Shown: positions 32,622-45,768, counted from the first letter of the stretch. The stretch: 64,000 bases of DNA from Cunninghamia lanceolata (GCA_027924645.1 BSBN01000334.1:5828001-5892000); one strand, 5' to 3'. A program made the numbers and translations. Notes: a model not told the origin generated them from the letters alone.

Positions 32622-35600
32622 TGTTGATGTTTATTTAATTCCCAACCTGATCTCATGAATAACCTATGTTTTATCCATTTTCAATATTTGCTCATGGTGC
32701 AGGGTTGGCCAACACATAGGTGAAAGTTAAGATAACTTTCCCTCTACACTTCAAGCTCTAAAAACCTAGGAGGGTGGTCCCTAAAAAATATTTATTAATA
32801 TCCTATGCTAACTATTTGCAAATACTGTCAATAGCACATTTGTTCTATGTAAACTTGCTTGAGGATTATGAAATATATGAAGACTTGGCTTGAATCAATC
32901 AAGCATCTAACATTTCTCAAGACCATAGAACAAAGAGAAACATCAATGTAACAAACACTTGTGAATGAAATATAAAAATTTTAAAAGATGTTTGAGCTTG
33001 CTTGATTCTGGCTTTGAAAAACACACACAAACAAAAGAAACATGTTCCTTATCCCAAGGATACAGAGCCTAAGCTAAATGTAATTGAAAATTATTAACAA
33101 TATTCAAACTAAACATCAAAGAGCTTTATAACATTGCCTTACAACATTATACTTAATATTTCTAAATTAGTCATACTTATGATTTCCTCGTATACATTCA
33201 CACAAATCTACATTTCTATCAAAGAATTTAACTCATTCTTTGAATAAGAGCCTTAAGTAGAAAGATACATCCATAAGAAATTTTATGGAGATAAACTAAA
33301 CAATCTTTGATTTATTCATTTCATGATTTGTGTAAACCAAACCTCAAGAGACAACTAGCTTCAAAAAATTATCATTTGCGTTCATTTAGATGCTAGTACG
33401 ATTAAACAAATTTACAACGAACATACAGTTCAGACTTAGAAAACCTAGAACAAAACTTGTTTTCTATTTTCTGCACTTCTCTACAAAAATCTCCAAGAGC
33501 TCAAGCAGAAACCCAATCCACCCTCTTCAAAATGGCCTTGAAAATCCCTTTTATAACACAAACAAGCAACAAGCATCAGACCATTTTACATGACAGTTGT
33601 CATGTTTTTAGTTGACAATTACTTCAAACATGATGCCAAAACAACTGTTCCCAACCACTAAGGCATGCCTCCTATAACAAATCATCACCTTCAACAAATA
33701 AGAGCAACTAATTTTGTCTTCTATGCTTTCTTAGTCTTCATGTGGAGGCAAACCAATATATGATAGGCAGCATCTTGTTAGATGCCTTTTTAGCTTCATC
33801 ACCTTTGATTTCTAGATACTTGTTCCCAATACAAGCATCCTCTCCTCTGCCTCACCATCCACACATGAAGACATAAGAATACTTGCAAGGGAGAACATCG
33901 AAAGGAAAGCCAGAAGCAAGAAATTCCCTCATTATGCCCAATCCCAAGCACATGCATGTGACTCCTCATCTTTCAATGGGAGGTTTCCAACTACCTCAAC
34001 CAGATAAAAACCAGAGGAAGTCACTCGTAGTTAGTGTTGGTTGCACCAACAAACCAACTAGAAGAGAAGAAATAACAGTCATATATTGCCCCTCCACTTC
34101 CACTTGTTTCATCATAGGGGGCAACACTCCCTCCATTTTTGCCTAAGCTCTGTTAGGAACCAAAATGCTGAGGAAGGGGAGGAGAGAGAAATGATGCCTC
34201 TCTGCCTAAAATCCTAATATAGAAACTCACAAAAATAAAGAGCTACTAGAGTTTAGAGACTTGGATTCAAAGCCCTCATCTTGATGGAAATAAGGAGAAA
34301 AGAAGGGTTTACAGTGATTCACTAAATGTTGTTTAGCTTCCCAAATCTTTCCTTTACCACCTATACCTTAGAAGAAAACATCTCTAAATTCCTTTATCTT
34401 ATAAGAACAAATTACTATCAATGAGAATAGAGAAGAAAATCCTAAGGCACAGGATGGTGAAACAAGCATACTAAAAAGATGAACACCCAAAATGCCTGCA
34501 CAGAATGAGATGGTATACAAAGTAACAATAGAAGCATCCATTTATAGCGAGACTGTAGAAGCTCCCACACTTTGGATAATCATACTCTATCAATCTACCT
34601 TATCAGTTCATTTCAATTAGTAGCACGACATGCTAGACTTAAATGGAAACCCTTAAATAACATGCCAACACTACCAAAAAAAGGAAAAGGAGGTAACACT
34701 CTACATCATGCTAGTCTCCCACAACTTGGAAATATCAATTTCTAATATGAGAAAATAAAAAATGGCTCCTTAGTCACAACAATTACCACTTTGAATAACC
34801 AATCCATTTCAAATCTTGTTGTGACACAAGAAAAAATCCCCTCAAGCCATGATGTAAATCCCTAAGAGCTAATGCTATATCTCATCAATCCCCTCATAGG
34901 TCGATCCCCCTATATAGTGGCAGTGGAGAAAACTCATCACACATTTCAAAAATCCCACTACAACACTAGCTTATCTATCCTTATGTGCCACAACCATGTA
35001 CCTTCTGCATTGTGAAAATGGACCATCAATGAGACTGATGTGAGGCAAGATCGATGGCTCTCATGCATCACATTCCCACCTCGAGATCCTCTAGCAAAAA
35101 GAGTGATGTAAAGGATCCCTATGATGAATTAAGGAACTGTGATATACTTCCCCCACCGTATCACATCCTTATCATCAACCTTGCCCCGATGGCCATCGCA
35201 CATCATGCTTAGTAACAATACTGGCAAATAGAAACAACAATGCAAAGAATTGCCATGACAAGTTGCTACTGCTAACACCTAGAGGGGAATATTCCCAATT
35301 TATACCTTTTATATGTCCATTGCACATCGTTTTCCCTAATATTACTTTTTCATGTAATTTACGATGCAAGAACTTCTTGCGACATGCTAGGATGAGGGCA
35401 TCTGATGGAGATCTAAACATTAGAATATGTTTCTCTTCCCCCTATCCTCAAAAAGATCAAACCATGATGTGAAGATTGTATGTGATACAACATAGAGAAG
35501 ACACCTGTATCAAGAAATCCCACCACACACTGCATTTGAACATGGAGCGTCAAATACACAAATGTGATGCAATTGACACATGCGATGAAAGAACTTAAGT

Positions 35601-36046
35601 CATAACATATGCACACATGCCCTAAAAGCTGTTTTGAAAAGGGCACCATGCTAGGGATGACAAACAAAGGGGACTCCATTTGTCAAAATATATTCAACTA
35701 AGACTTAAGATAAAAATACCAATTATTTTAGTGAGTAGAATACATGATATAGAATTTCTCAAGGTGCGGGCACTAGGCGGTGAAACAAGGCAAAGGGGGC
35801 TGGTTAAAAAAATGAAGATGTAGGCATAAGTTATTACCAAACCAACCAAGAAACAAGCTGTACTGGTTAATGGGGAAATAGAAAAGGCTACCCAGCAATC
35901 AAAGACTAAGGTTTATTTGAAGGTATTACAAGTTATCAGAAACCCTAAACATTGTTTCACATAAAACCTTACCCACAGATGCCAAGCAGAGGCTCAAAGA
36001 TAGAAATTTCACATAAGAAACCACAAGATTTATAAAAGTCCTACCA
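32622..36046 (-). repeat. 3' LTR of the 32622-42870 element (3425 bp)
   Basis: On the minus strand it runs from TGGTAGGACTTTTATA to AAATAAACATCAACA. It carries about 270 bp (near 34740-35010) lacking from the other LTR. Open frames at 33390-33593, 33883-34146, 35175-35420, 35263-35472 and 35413-35679 lie here; the last pair has diverged counterparts in the other LTR but no recognisable product. Confidence 0.85.
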
Positions 36047-38021
36047 GTGGCTCATGTTCAGGGATACCTGTTCACAAGAACAAGGTAAAATTCTAGAAAA
36101 TCTCTCAGTGAAGCAGACTAGACCAGACACAAAAAAATAGAGCACAATAGAAGGTAGATCCTATAAACAAGATGACCCAAGGCCATCCCAAAATGGAAAA
36201 TGAGATCTGCCCTTGTCAAAGCTTCTATTTTCAAATGTCTATAATAGGCCAAAATTAGAAATAATGCAATCACATCCTTGACTGCCCCTAGAATTTTCAA
36301 ATTTGCCATATTTAATCTGTCTTGGACCTCTTTAATTTTGACAACCAAATATAGTTTGGAAAATTTGTTCACAAGACCTCTAGGTGACAAAAGGATCCAT
36401 CATATCAAGCCAGTTATAATAATTTCATAATTACTTCCCTGGTCATCCTCAAGATTATCATGCAGAATTTGAAAATGAAAACACTCATAATCCACTAGAA
36501 ATGACTTGTATCAATATCATCATCTTCACCAGCAACACTTATACCAAACATAAAACATTCATAAGTAACGCCCTCAAGGAGCTCATCAATGTGTTGCTTT
36601 GTTTAAGGCCACATTCTAGCTTATGTCAGATGCATCATCCTAAATAGAGGTAATAGAATGAAATATACAAATTGGATGATCATATGTATTTTTCTCTTCA
36701 CATAAAGATTCCCCACTCATAGACATCACCTTAGACCGCAACACCACCGATTTATGCCTACTCAATCTAAATGAGTCACTAATTTCACCATATATACTAA
36801 TGCCTAATAATAGAGGCACATCCTTAGATGTAACTCCCAAGATGAAACCATCAATTGGAGCAATTTCAAAATTTTTCGTATATCCTCTAGACACTAGAAA
36901 GTCTTCTTCTATCTTTTTAGATCCTTCATCATCAAAGTTCTTAGCAAAGAGTGGATTATCTCTTCAACCATAAAAATCATCATTTCTAATATCTAATGGA
37001 GACAGAGGCTCATCATATAAGGGATTTTGCCTTATACTCATTTTTGCTGTAAATATTTCTGCATCCTCAACGTGAAGCTTTAAATCTTCCTCAGTATCAC
37101 TATACTCAGAATCACTACAATTAATACCTTTTTCATCAATATAGTCAGAATCAATTTTGGAATGGTAACAACGAGTATCACTTCCCATTTCGTCCTTTGA
37201 TTTTTCTAAACACATGAATAAGATTTCTTCCATATCAACATTATCTTAGACAACATAATTAGAAATTTCTTCAAGTTCTACAATACTCCTAACCTGATCA
37301 CCTAAGAATGAACTCAAGTCATTAACATCTTGCATGCTAATTGTATCTTCACCAAGAATAAAACATCATGAATTGAATATACATGAATAGGAATAGTGAC
37401 ATCATGATCATTATTGACAAAGATCTCAACCCTGGTAGTATTGTAATCAAAATTACATGGTTCTTACACACTCAATAATGAATACATTGTCTCATTATCA
37501 CTCATACCATTGAACATATCACTAGAATCATATGAATCACAAGATTGTAACTGAACTTCTTCTATGATCTCATCACGGGAGCAGGTAGTAGTTCCATTAC
37601 ATGGTGTAGTATGCCAAATGTCTAAAAATGCCTCTACCTCTTCACCATTTGTGTCATGACAAGTTGTAACTTGATGCATTTGCAGTTCTTCAATATGTAG
37701 TTCATTTGAATTTTCATGAATGCAATCCTTAGGTACACACACCACACTACTATGAGGTGTAACCTCACTTTATAACATGTTCTTTTAACTCAGATATACT
37801 GCATCGTTATCTGAATTATACCCAGTAATAGGACAAATGTGATCAATACTATGAATTTTGTCATCTTTATTATCATGAATCTCAACACTATCCACAATGC
37901 CTATCCAATCAAGAACCTGAGGAAAGTTACTTGGCCTCAATTTCTGAGACAATGAACTCAAACCTGACCCATATAACTCAGAATAAATCAATGCATACAT
38001 ACTCTTGAGGTTAGGAATCAA
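36047..38021 (-). pseudogene. Acidic coding remnant downstream of gag
   Basis: A string of short minus-strand open stretches (38021-37785, 37745-37464, 37233-36964, 36894-36640 and 36390-36118). The first has GSGLSSLSQKLRPSNFPQVL and LDWIGIVDS; the next two are rich in Asp, Glu, Ser and Asn (SDSEYSDTEEDL). No catalytic motif of protease, RT or integrase was found. It could be a decayed accessory region of the gag protein; function unknown. Confidence 0.45.
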
Positions 38022-38142
38022 TAGGGATACCCATATAGTTGTTTATGATTCTAGAAAATAAATAATATTATGTTTCTCCCTCATGTATTCTTATATCAAA
38101 AAGAGCCTGATAATGGACCATATGATCAGCAATGCATGAAGA

Positions 38143-38970
38143 CTATTGACAAATTGTTTGAAGTTCTACATGATTAACACTATCGATTGATGTATAAGCT
38201 AGGATAGTAGGGGTGTAGATGCTTTGACATTCATTCTTAATTTTTGACCTACACCTAACATCATCATTACGAGTCCTATGGAAGCAAACACTTGTAGATA
38301 GACAGCCCTTAAACATTCCATACTTCCAATTATTTTCAATGTTTATAGTATTATCATAAGCCTGATGCAAAGTTATAGGATCTTTATCCCTTAACTGGTA
38401 ACTCATCTTTCTGTCAAGAGATCCCAAGTAAACAAGTAAACATGTTGCATCATTTGGTCTAATAGCTTTGGGAATATCCCTCATTTTTTTTGTAAATCAC
38501 TACTTAAATGCTAGGACTAGCTCATCCTCTTCTTTCTGAATGCTCATAAACATATTGATCATTGCACTTGCACTAATTCTATCACCAAATTTCTCAATGA
38601 AAACTACCTTGAATTCATCCCAAGAATATAGCGAGCACACTGGCAAATAAGAGAACCAATCTCTTGCTTCATCCTTTAAACATTGAACAAACAATTTCAT
38701 GACAACATCTTAAAAATCTAACTTATAATCTCCTATTACATCCATAAAATCTTGAAGATGCTTACTTGTTGATTCAGACCTACCATCACTGAACCTTGGT
38801 ATTTTATCTTTGATTTCATGTGGTACATGATTTGGGAAACCAAAGATATTTCTGAGATATAGGGCCATATATCTTTCACTATTGGAACTTCTTTGATAAC
38901 ATAGGTGGAGCTGCATACTATGCATTGTTACATTAGAGGCCATACAAGGATGTATAGGTTGAAGACACAA
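38143..38970 (-). pseudogene. gypsy-type gag
   Basis: One minus-strand frame with stops at 38710-38712 and 38500-38502. Retrotrans_gag motifs in order: HLQDFMDVIGDYKLDF, MKLFVQCLKDEARDWFSYLP, SWDEFKVVFIEKFGDR, then IPKAIRPNDATCLLVYLGSL and DPITLHQAYDNTINIE. The Trp-Phe-Leu-Pro and Trp-Asp-Glu-Phe positions are those of plant gypsy capsids. No zinc knuckle could be located after it. Confidence 0.85.
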
Positions 38971-39693
38971 TTTCCTATGTCTTTAGAATCCTTTTCACAT
39001 TAGCTTTGCAGTTACACATTGGAAACTCAATTTCCTTTCACAACATGATATTAAGCCTTTTTTACAAATACAAATTTTTGTCTTAGCTTGGCTAAGATGT
39101 TCTAAATGAGTTTCCTCGAAAACATACATACTCCATTTCAAAATACATGCTGTAATCTAGTGATATAGAAGTATGAAAGGCTATCACTTTTTTTTTCCTT
39201 TCTCGTAGTGCTTAGTTCTCACTCAATAATAAAGCAATATTATTCTCAAATTTTTTCATAAATTACCTTCACATGCAGAACTATCCTTCATAAAGATAGG
39301 AACATGTAAAATACCTAGAAGTTTACCACAACTACTATAAAATTTTCTTCATGACTGGAAACTATGAATATTCAAAATATTCTTCAAACCTTCATCAGGT
39401 TCCTTCTCATGGAGTCACCACCTCTTTTCATAGAGGACTAAACATCACATAGTGCAAAGCCCTTTAAATCCTTCTTTCATTTTGGGTTTTCTTCAACAGC
39501 AGAGCCGCACAAAGTTTCTTCAAATATGCTGCAACAAAACCCCTTCCAAGACTCAGAGCTTCTTCTTTGATCAATTGGTAAGCAGAATATCAGAGTCACC
39601 ACTCTCTAAAGTGAATGATAATGAACTATACATGTGCAAACTCTAAGCACACATGATAGACTATTGGACTAATTTTTGATAGTAAATAAATAG
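38971..39693 (-). other. Leader between PBS and gag
   Basis: AT-rich, no coding potential. On the minus strand the PBS core TGGTGACTC recurs twice more here (RC at 39412-39420 and 39593-39601). Confidence 0.6.
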
Positions 39694-39713
39694 GGTCCAT
39701 AATAGAGTCACCA
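39694..39713 (-). other. Primer binding site of the 32622-42870 element
   Basis: On the minus strand TGGTGACTCTATTATGGACC starts four bases after the 5' LTR end. It resembles the TGGCGACTCYRCTGGGGA-like PBS reported for Tat/Ogre-type gypsy elements, with several mismatches. Its position against the LTR is the stronger argument. Confidence 0.65.
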
Positions 39714-39717
39714 TTTC

Positions 39718-42700
39718 TGTTGGTGTTTATTTAATTCCCAACCTGATCTCATGAATAACCTATTATTTAGTGATTTTAAATATTTGTTTATGGTGGGGGG
39801 TTGGCCAACACATAGGTGAAAGTTAAGATAACTTTCCCTCTACACTTCAAGATCTACAAAAAATATGGGAGGGTGATCCCTAAATAGTATTTATTAATAT
39901 CCTATGCCAACTATTTACAAATATTTTGAATAGCATATTTGTTCTATGTAAACTTGCTTGAGGATTATGAAAAATATGAAGACCTAGCTCGAATCATTCA
40001 AGCATCTAACATTTCTAAAGACCATAGAACAAAGAGAAACATCAATGTAACAAACACTTGTAACTAAAACATAGATATTTTCAAAGGTGTTTGAGCTTGC
40101 TAGATCTTGGCTTTGAAGAACACGCATAGACAAGAAACTGGTGCCTTATCCTAGGGATATAGAGTCAAAGCTAAATGTAACTAAAACTTATTAATATTCA
40201 ACCTGAATATTAGAGAGATTTATAACACTTCCATACAACATTATACTCAATATTTCTAAATTAGTCATACATATGATATCCTCATATACATTTACACAAA
40301 TCTATGTTTCTATCAAAGCATTTAACTCATTCTTTGAATAAGAGCCTTAAATAGAAAGATACATCCATAAGAAATTTTATGGAGACAAACTGAACAATCT
40401 TTGATTTATTCATTTAATGATTCACATAAACTACACCTCAAGAGACAACCATCTTTAGAAATTTTCCATTTGCACTCGTTTAGATGCCACTACCGTTAAA
40501 CAAATTTACAACAAACATATAGTTCAGACTCTGAAAACCTTGAACAAAACATGATTTCTATTTTCTACACTTCTCTACAAATATCTCCAAGAGATCAAGC
40601 AGAAACCCAACCCACCCTCTTTAAAGTGGCCTTGAAAATCCTTTTTATAACACAAGGGAGCAACAAGCATCGGGCCATTTTACATAACAATTGTCACATT
40701 TTTACTTGACAATTCCTTTACACATGATGCCAAAACAACCATTCTCAACCATTAGGGCACACCTCCAACAAATGACCACCTTCAGCAAATAGGAGCAACT
40801 AATTTTGTCTTGTATTCTTTCTTATTCTTCATGTGGAGGAAACTAGGATATGACAGGTGGTGTCTTGTTAGATACCTTTTCATCTTCCGCCACCTTTGAT
40901 TTCTAGATACTTGTTCCCAATACAAGCATCCTCTGCTCTATTGCACAATTTGCACACGAAAGCATAAAAATACCTGCAAGGGACAATGATGAAAGGAAAC
41001 CCTTGAAACTAGAAATTCCCTCATTATTCCTAGTCCTAAGCACATGCATGTGACTCCTCATCTTTCAATGGGAGGTTTCCAACTGCCTCCACTAGATAAA
41101 AACTAGAGGAAGCCAATTATAGCTGGTGTTGGTTACACCAACAATCGAACTAGAAGGGATGCAACAACAGTCATATATTGCCCCTCCACTTCTACTTGTT
41201 TCATTCTGGGGGATATCACTCCATCGATTCTTGCCTAAGATCTATTAGGAACCAAAATGTTGAGGGAGGGGAAGAGAGAGACGATGCCTCTCTACCTAAA
41301 ATCCTAATCTAGAAACTCACAAAAATAAGGAACTATTGGAGATTAGAGATTGGGATTCAAAGCCCTCATCTCGATGAAAACAAGGAGAAAAGAAGGGTTT
41401 ACAGTGAATCAATAGATGTTGTTGAGCTTTCCAAATCTTTCCTTTACCACCTATACCTTAGAAGAAAATATCTCTAATGTCCTTTATCTTATAAGAACAA
41501 ACATGAGAATAGAGAAGAAAATCCTAAGGCATAGGATGATGGAACAAGCATACTAAAAATATGAACATCCATATTGTCTACACAGAAGGAGATGGTATAC
41601 AAAGTAACAACAGAAGCATCCATTTATAGCAAGACTGTAGAAGCTACTACAATTTGGATAATCACACTCTGTTAGTCTACCTTATCAATTCATTTCAATT
41701 AGTACCGTGGCATGCTAGCCTTAATGGAAACACTTCAATAACTTGTCAGCACTACTAGAAAAAGGAAAAGGAGGTGGCACTCTACATCATGTTGATCTCC
41801 CACAACTTAGAAATGTCAGAAGGTACACAATGGTGGCACGTAAGGATCGATGAGACTGATGTGAGGCAAGATTTATGGCTATCATGCATCACCTCCCTGC
41901 CCTGAGATCCTCTAGTGAAAAGAATAATGTAAAGGATCCCCATGATGAATTAAGAAACTACAACGTACTTCCCCTGCCGTATCACATCCTTATTACCATT
42001 CTTGCCCCAGCAGCCATCACACATCGCTCTTAAAGCAATAATACTAGCAAACAAAAGGACCGATGCAAAGAATAGCTATGATAAGTTGCTAATGCTGACA
42101 CCTAGTTGGGAATATTCTCATTTTATACCTTTTATAGGTCCATCGCACATTGCTTTCTCTAATATTACTTCTTCATGCAATTTGTGATGCAAAGACTTCT
42201 TGCAACACACCAGGATGAGGACATCTGGTGGAGATCTAAACATTAGTGCATGTTGCTCTTCCCCCTATCATCAAAAAGCTCAAACCATGATGTGAAGATT
42301 GTATGCTATTCAAAATAGACCAGACACCTGTACCAGGAAAGCCCATTGCACGTTGTATTTTGACATGGCGTGTCGAATACATAAATGTGATGCAATGGAC
42401 ACATGCGATGAGAGAACTTAAGCCATAACATATGTGCACATGCCCTAAAAGTTGTTTTGAAAAGGTGACCATGCTAGGAATGACTAATAAAGGAGACTCC
42501 ATTTATCAAAATATATTCGATTCAGACTTAGGATAAAAACACCAATTATTTCAGTAAGTAGAATACATGATATAGAATTTCTTAAGGTGTGGCCACTAGG
42601 TAGTGACACTAGGTAAAGGGGGGCAGTTAAAAAAATCAAGATGTAGGCATAAGTTATTACTAAACCAACTAGGAAATAGGCTCTACTAGTCAACGGGGAA

Positions 42701-42870
42701 AAATAAAAGGCTACCTAGCAACCAAAGACTAGGGTTTTTTTGAAGGTTTTTACAAGTTATGATAAACCCTAAACATTGTTTCAAATAAACCCTTACCGAC
42801 AAATACCAAGTAAAGGCTCAAAGATGGAAATTTCACACAAGAAACCACAAGATGTATAAAAGTCCTACCA
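39718..42870 (-). repeat. 5' LTR of the 32622-42870 element (3153 bp)
   Basis: Same ends as the copy at 32622-36046 (TGGTAGGACTTTTATA to ACACCAACA on the minus strand). The PBS follows on the minus strand, which fixes this as the 5' LTR. Confidence 0.85.
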
Positions 42871-43465
42871 CAATGATCAGAGTTGGTTGATGTGGCCTCA
42901 GTAGGAGGAATGTGCTTTCATGGATGTAACAAATATCTCTCAAGATGATTAGATGACAATTGATCAACCTCATTGGTAATAGTCATGAGGCACTCAAAAA
43001 TATTACATCTCAAGGGGGTTGGTGTTTGTTGTGCAGCTTCTACTAGTTCCACATGTTTTAGAAGAAGGAAAAAGTGTGGACCAACTAAGGACCTTTTATT
43101 CACAAGAGGTGGTAACTTTACTCATCTATTCTCAACTTTGTCTACAAACCTCCCTCTCCCCTATCTAGCATGTTTAGGGAAACCTATGCATTTTCTATCT
43201 TGGGAAGATTCCTTTTCCATCTTTGGATTACTTGGTGGTCACTCTCTATTGGCTAGTGTATCCACCTCCACACTCTTCCTAGTCTATATAAGCTCACTAC
43301 CTAGGTTCTATTTTATATCTCTTGTAGGTATTTAGTATTATTGTGAGTAATTCACTTAGTATTATTCTAATATGATCTATTTTGTATCCTTCATTGTGAT
43401 CTTCTTTATGTGCTTTCTTTTATCTTTCTATATTTTGCATTGCTATTTCTATAAAATATTTAACA
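42871..43465 (+). repeat. LTR fragment with promoter, plus strand
   Basis: The sequence ends ATATTTAACA followed at once by a PBS, the layout of a 5' LTR end. A TATA box TATATAA is at 43285-43291. The left part was cut by the 32622-42870 insertion, so the LTR start is not resolved. No second copy is in the window. Confidence 0.65.
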
Positions 43466-43477
43466 TGGTATCAAAGT
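43466..43477 (+). other. Primer binding site next to the 42871-43465 LTR
   Basis: TGGTATCAAAGT directly follows the LTR end; it matches the initiator-Met-tRNA complement at 10 of 12 positions. Confidence 0.75.
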
Positions 43478-44849
43478 AGGTGAATGCCTAGGGCTAGTAA
43501 TTTAGAAGATCAAGGATTAGAGATCAGATTTCTCTTGAAAGTTGAGTATGCTATTCTCTTGCATCTGATGTTTACCTGGAGAATAAAAAAACTTGACAGG
43601 AATACCAGTTTCTGGTGAGGGTTTGTTAATGGATTTATCTTGCAAGTAGCTTCAAGAGATTCTTGGACTAAATCTAAGTTGACCATTGAGTTCAAAGCTG
43701 CTGAAAAAGTTAGAGTACCACTTTTTTTGTCAAATTGAACACCAGAGCCTAGAACTATGAGGGTTTGAAGTTGGGAGGTACATGCCAGATCTGATGACTA
43801 CTTGATCTTTTAGAGCATTTTGGGTCTAATATAACCCTACCATTATGCCCAGAAGGCTCAAAGATCCCAAGATTGATTTCAAATAATTGAAATTAGAGCA
43901 TTTCTCTAAAAAGGTATTATTTTGGCCCAAGAAGGGCATACGACCTTCCAATCATGTAATTCAATTAAAATGTTTTTCTATGATTTTATATTTTTTAAAA
44001 GAATTTTAAAAAAAATTACATTTATATTACAGTTTATTTTTTCATTTTGAAAATCACTGTATAAGTTTCAGAAAAAAAAATCAAAATTTTAAAGTTGTAC
44101 TATGTAGGCACTATGTAGTACTTAAGTACCTACGTCACTCCCTATTAAGTTAGGGAGCATTTTCAAAGAGATTACAACCTCTTTTAAGAGGATTACAACC
44201 ATTTAAATGGTGTTATCCCTTTTCATAGGGCACAAACCTTTAAAAAAGGTTGCTCACCCTCATCTAAAGGGTTTGGGGCATAGCTCGACCCCCTAACCCT
44301 GCATCCTATTTGACCACTTGAGGCTTGTTTAATAACTTTTTCATCTACCTTGGAATCCAACTCACCTTTCATCTTTGTGCCAAATTTGGTCCAACTTTGG
44401 GTGGATTCATTAAATATAGAAATAACTAAATTTATCTAAAGGTGTTTTAAAACTGGCGAGTCTCTAGATTCATCTAGAGTTTTCTACATTTGGTAGAAAA
44501 CTAAGTTTTGTGGAAGTTCAACTAAATTTGGTGGAGTATGACTTTTTCAAGTTAGGCCCCATCTCCATTGGCAAGCTAAAATTGGAATACCAACTTTGAA
44601 GACTTATATCTCAGGCTCACGACCTCCTTTTTTTGAGCAATTTTTTTTATTTGGGTTAATTTTTCATGCTTTATGCACTAGTGTAGACAATTTCTCACTT
44701 TGATGTATAGGTTTTCCAGAATTTCTAGATTCTCACCATTGGATAATTCTCATTTTGAGAACATTAAAGACTCATAAATTTCACATATGACCTCAATCGA
44801 GGTGATTAATTTTTTGGAAGTGCATGATTTTTCATGCACATCATAGTGG
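43478..44849 (+). other. Interior of the 42871 element, non-coding
   Basis: No retroviral protein is recognisable. AT-rich, with several A/T homopolymers. It includes the inverted-repeat cluster at 44115-44502, and ends at a minus-strand LTR. Confidence 0.45.
44115..44502. repeat. Cluster of short inverted repeats (about ten hairpins)
   Basis: Stems in order: 44118-44129 GTACTTAAGTAC (perfect palindrome); 44138-44157 CTCCCTA/TAGGGAG; 44178-44191 CCTCTT/AAGAGG; 44198-44211 ACCATTTAAATGGT (perfect); 44217-44230 CCCT/AGGG; 44235-44251 AACCTTT/AAAGGTT; 44256-44272 ACCCT/AGGGT; 44268-44300 AGGGTT..GGGG/CCCC..AACCCT; 44353-44408 GAATCCA/TGGATTC around CCAAATTTGG; 44462-44479 CTCTAGA/TCTAGAG; 44478-44502 AGTTTTCTAC/GTAGAAAACT. 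Several units share ATTACAACC-like spacers but differ in stem sequence. Confidence 0.75.
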
Positions 44850-45164
44850 TGATGTTTATTTCACTTGGTATTGTAAAAGAATTATGAAACAATAAAATTC
44901 TTGATTGATATATTTGATAAATTATAGAAGCCTTTATACAAGGAGAAATATAGCTGAGTAACTATAATAATATAATCGATAGTCAGTTGAGCATAACCGT
45001 TGTCAATATAGTTGATTAACTGTAACAATATAACTAGTAGTCGGTTAAGCACTCATTGTCTAGGCTAATCCAAACAATGTAATATAATTGCTATGCTAAC
45101 ATCCCTACCTATTACATTGTTATTACATAAAAAGTCACTCAGTTGACTTTATTTCTAATTAACA
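44850..45164 (-). repeat. Short LTR, copia-like, minus strand
   Basis: On the minus strand it starts TGTTAATTAGAAATAAAG, directly after AAGGGGA (a PPT; RC of 45165-45171), and ends AAATAAACATCA. It contains TGTATAAAGGC as a TATA-like box and the late TTTCATAATTCTTTTACAAT region typical of short copia LTRs. An inner start (TGTTAGCATAGC at 45101, after AGGTAGGGA) is an alternative. Confidence 0.55.
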
Positions 45165-45768
45165 TCCCCTTAAGGTGTACATTTCACAAATAGAAAATAT
45201 AACATAAACATGTTGATTACACAAAATAAATACATATTCTTGACAAGATTTTTCTTTGAAGAAACAAATCTTGAATTACCTGGAACTTGATCAAGCTACC
45301 TCTTAACCACTGGAAGGGTGTAACCAAGCTTGAATTCTCAAGGTCCCAGATTACCACCTCCCTGAACTCCCAAATCACAAATCCCCAAAATTATTGGACA
45401 AAAATCCATGTTGGGCTCCAGAAGGCTCCATCAAGTTGTCTCATGACCCTCAAAAGGGTATAATTCCCCAAATCATAGACTTTCAAACTATTCATGCAAC
45501 AATCCATATTGAGTTCACCAAATCCCTTCCTATCTTCAAAATCAAACTTCATGATATATGCATTGTTCAATTATGTCAGTATCAAAAAGAACACATAAGA
45601 AAACACAAAAACATATGTTTCTTTTTCAAAGCACCATCTCTAAGAAAGAAGCTAACTCAAGATGATGAAGACTCCTCTACCCTCCAATGCCTCTAGCCTC
45701 CAATTTGATCTTGTTACACTTTATCCATTTGATGACTGATGTGAGTCTTTGGAGGCTCTATTAGGTGT
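45165..45768 (-). other. Possible interior of the short-LTR element
   Basis: On the minus strand this lies upstream of the PPT. Open frames are short in both directions and I recognise no domain. The bases GGTGT at 45764-45768 adjoin the next element. Confidence 0.35.

Larger units (their letters stand above)
32622..42870 (-). mobile_element. Gag-only gypsy-like element with very long LTRs (LARD-like)
   Basis: A 10249-bp element with related direct repeats at both ends (3425 and 3153 bp) and a 3.67-kb interior whose coding sequence is all on the minus strand. Target site: TAATG (32617-32621) against CAATG (42871-42875), one mismatch. A PBS-like site and a gag with gypsy capsid motifs are present; protease, RT and integrase are not visible. 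This fits a large retrotransposon derivative mobilised in trans. The LTRs differ strongly (about 14 differences in the first 100 bp), so it is old. Confidence 0.85.

Noticed and set aside
33390..35679. Several open frames in a 3.4-kb LTR
   Set aside because: Only diverged, often broken counterparts exist in the other LTR, and no domain is visible.
36640..38021. Host regulatory gene with acidic domain
   Set aside because: Same strand and position as the gag of the surrounding LTR element, many stops, no intron signals; better explained as element sequence.
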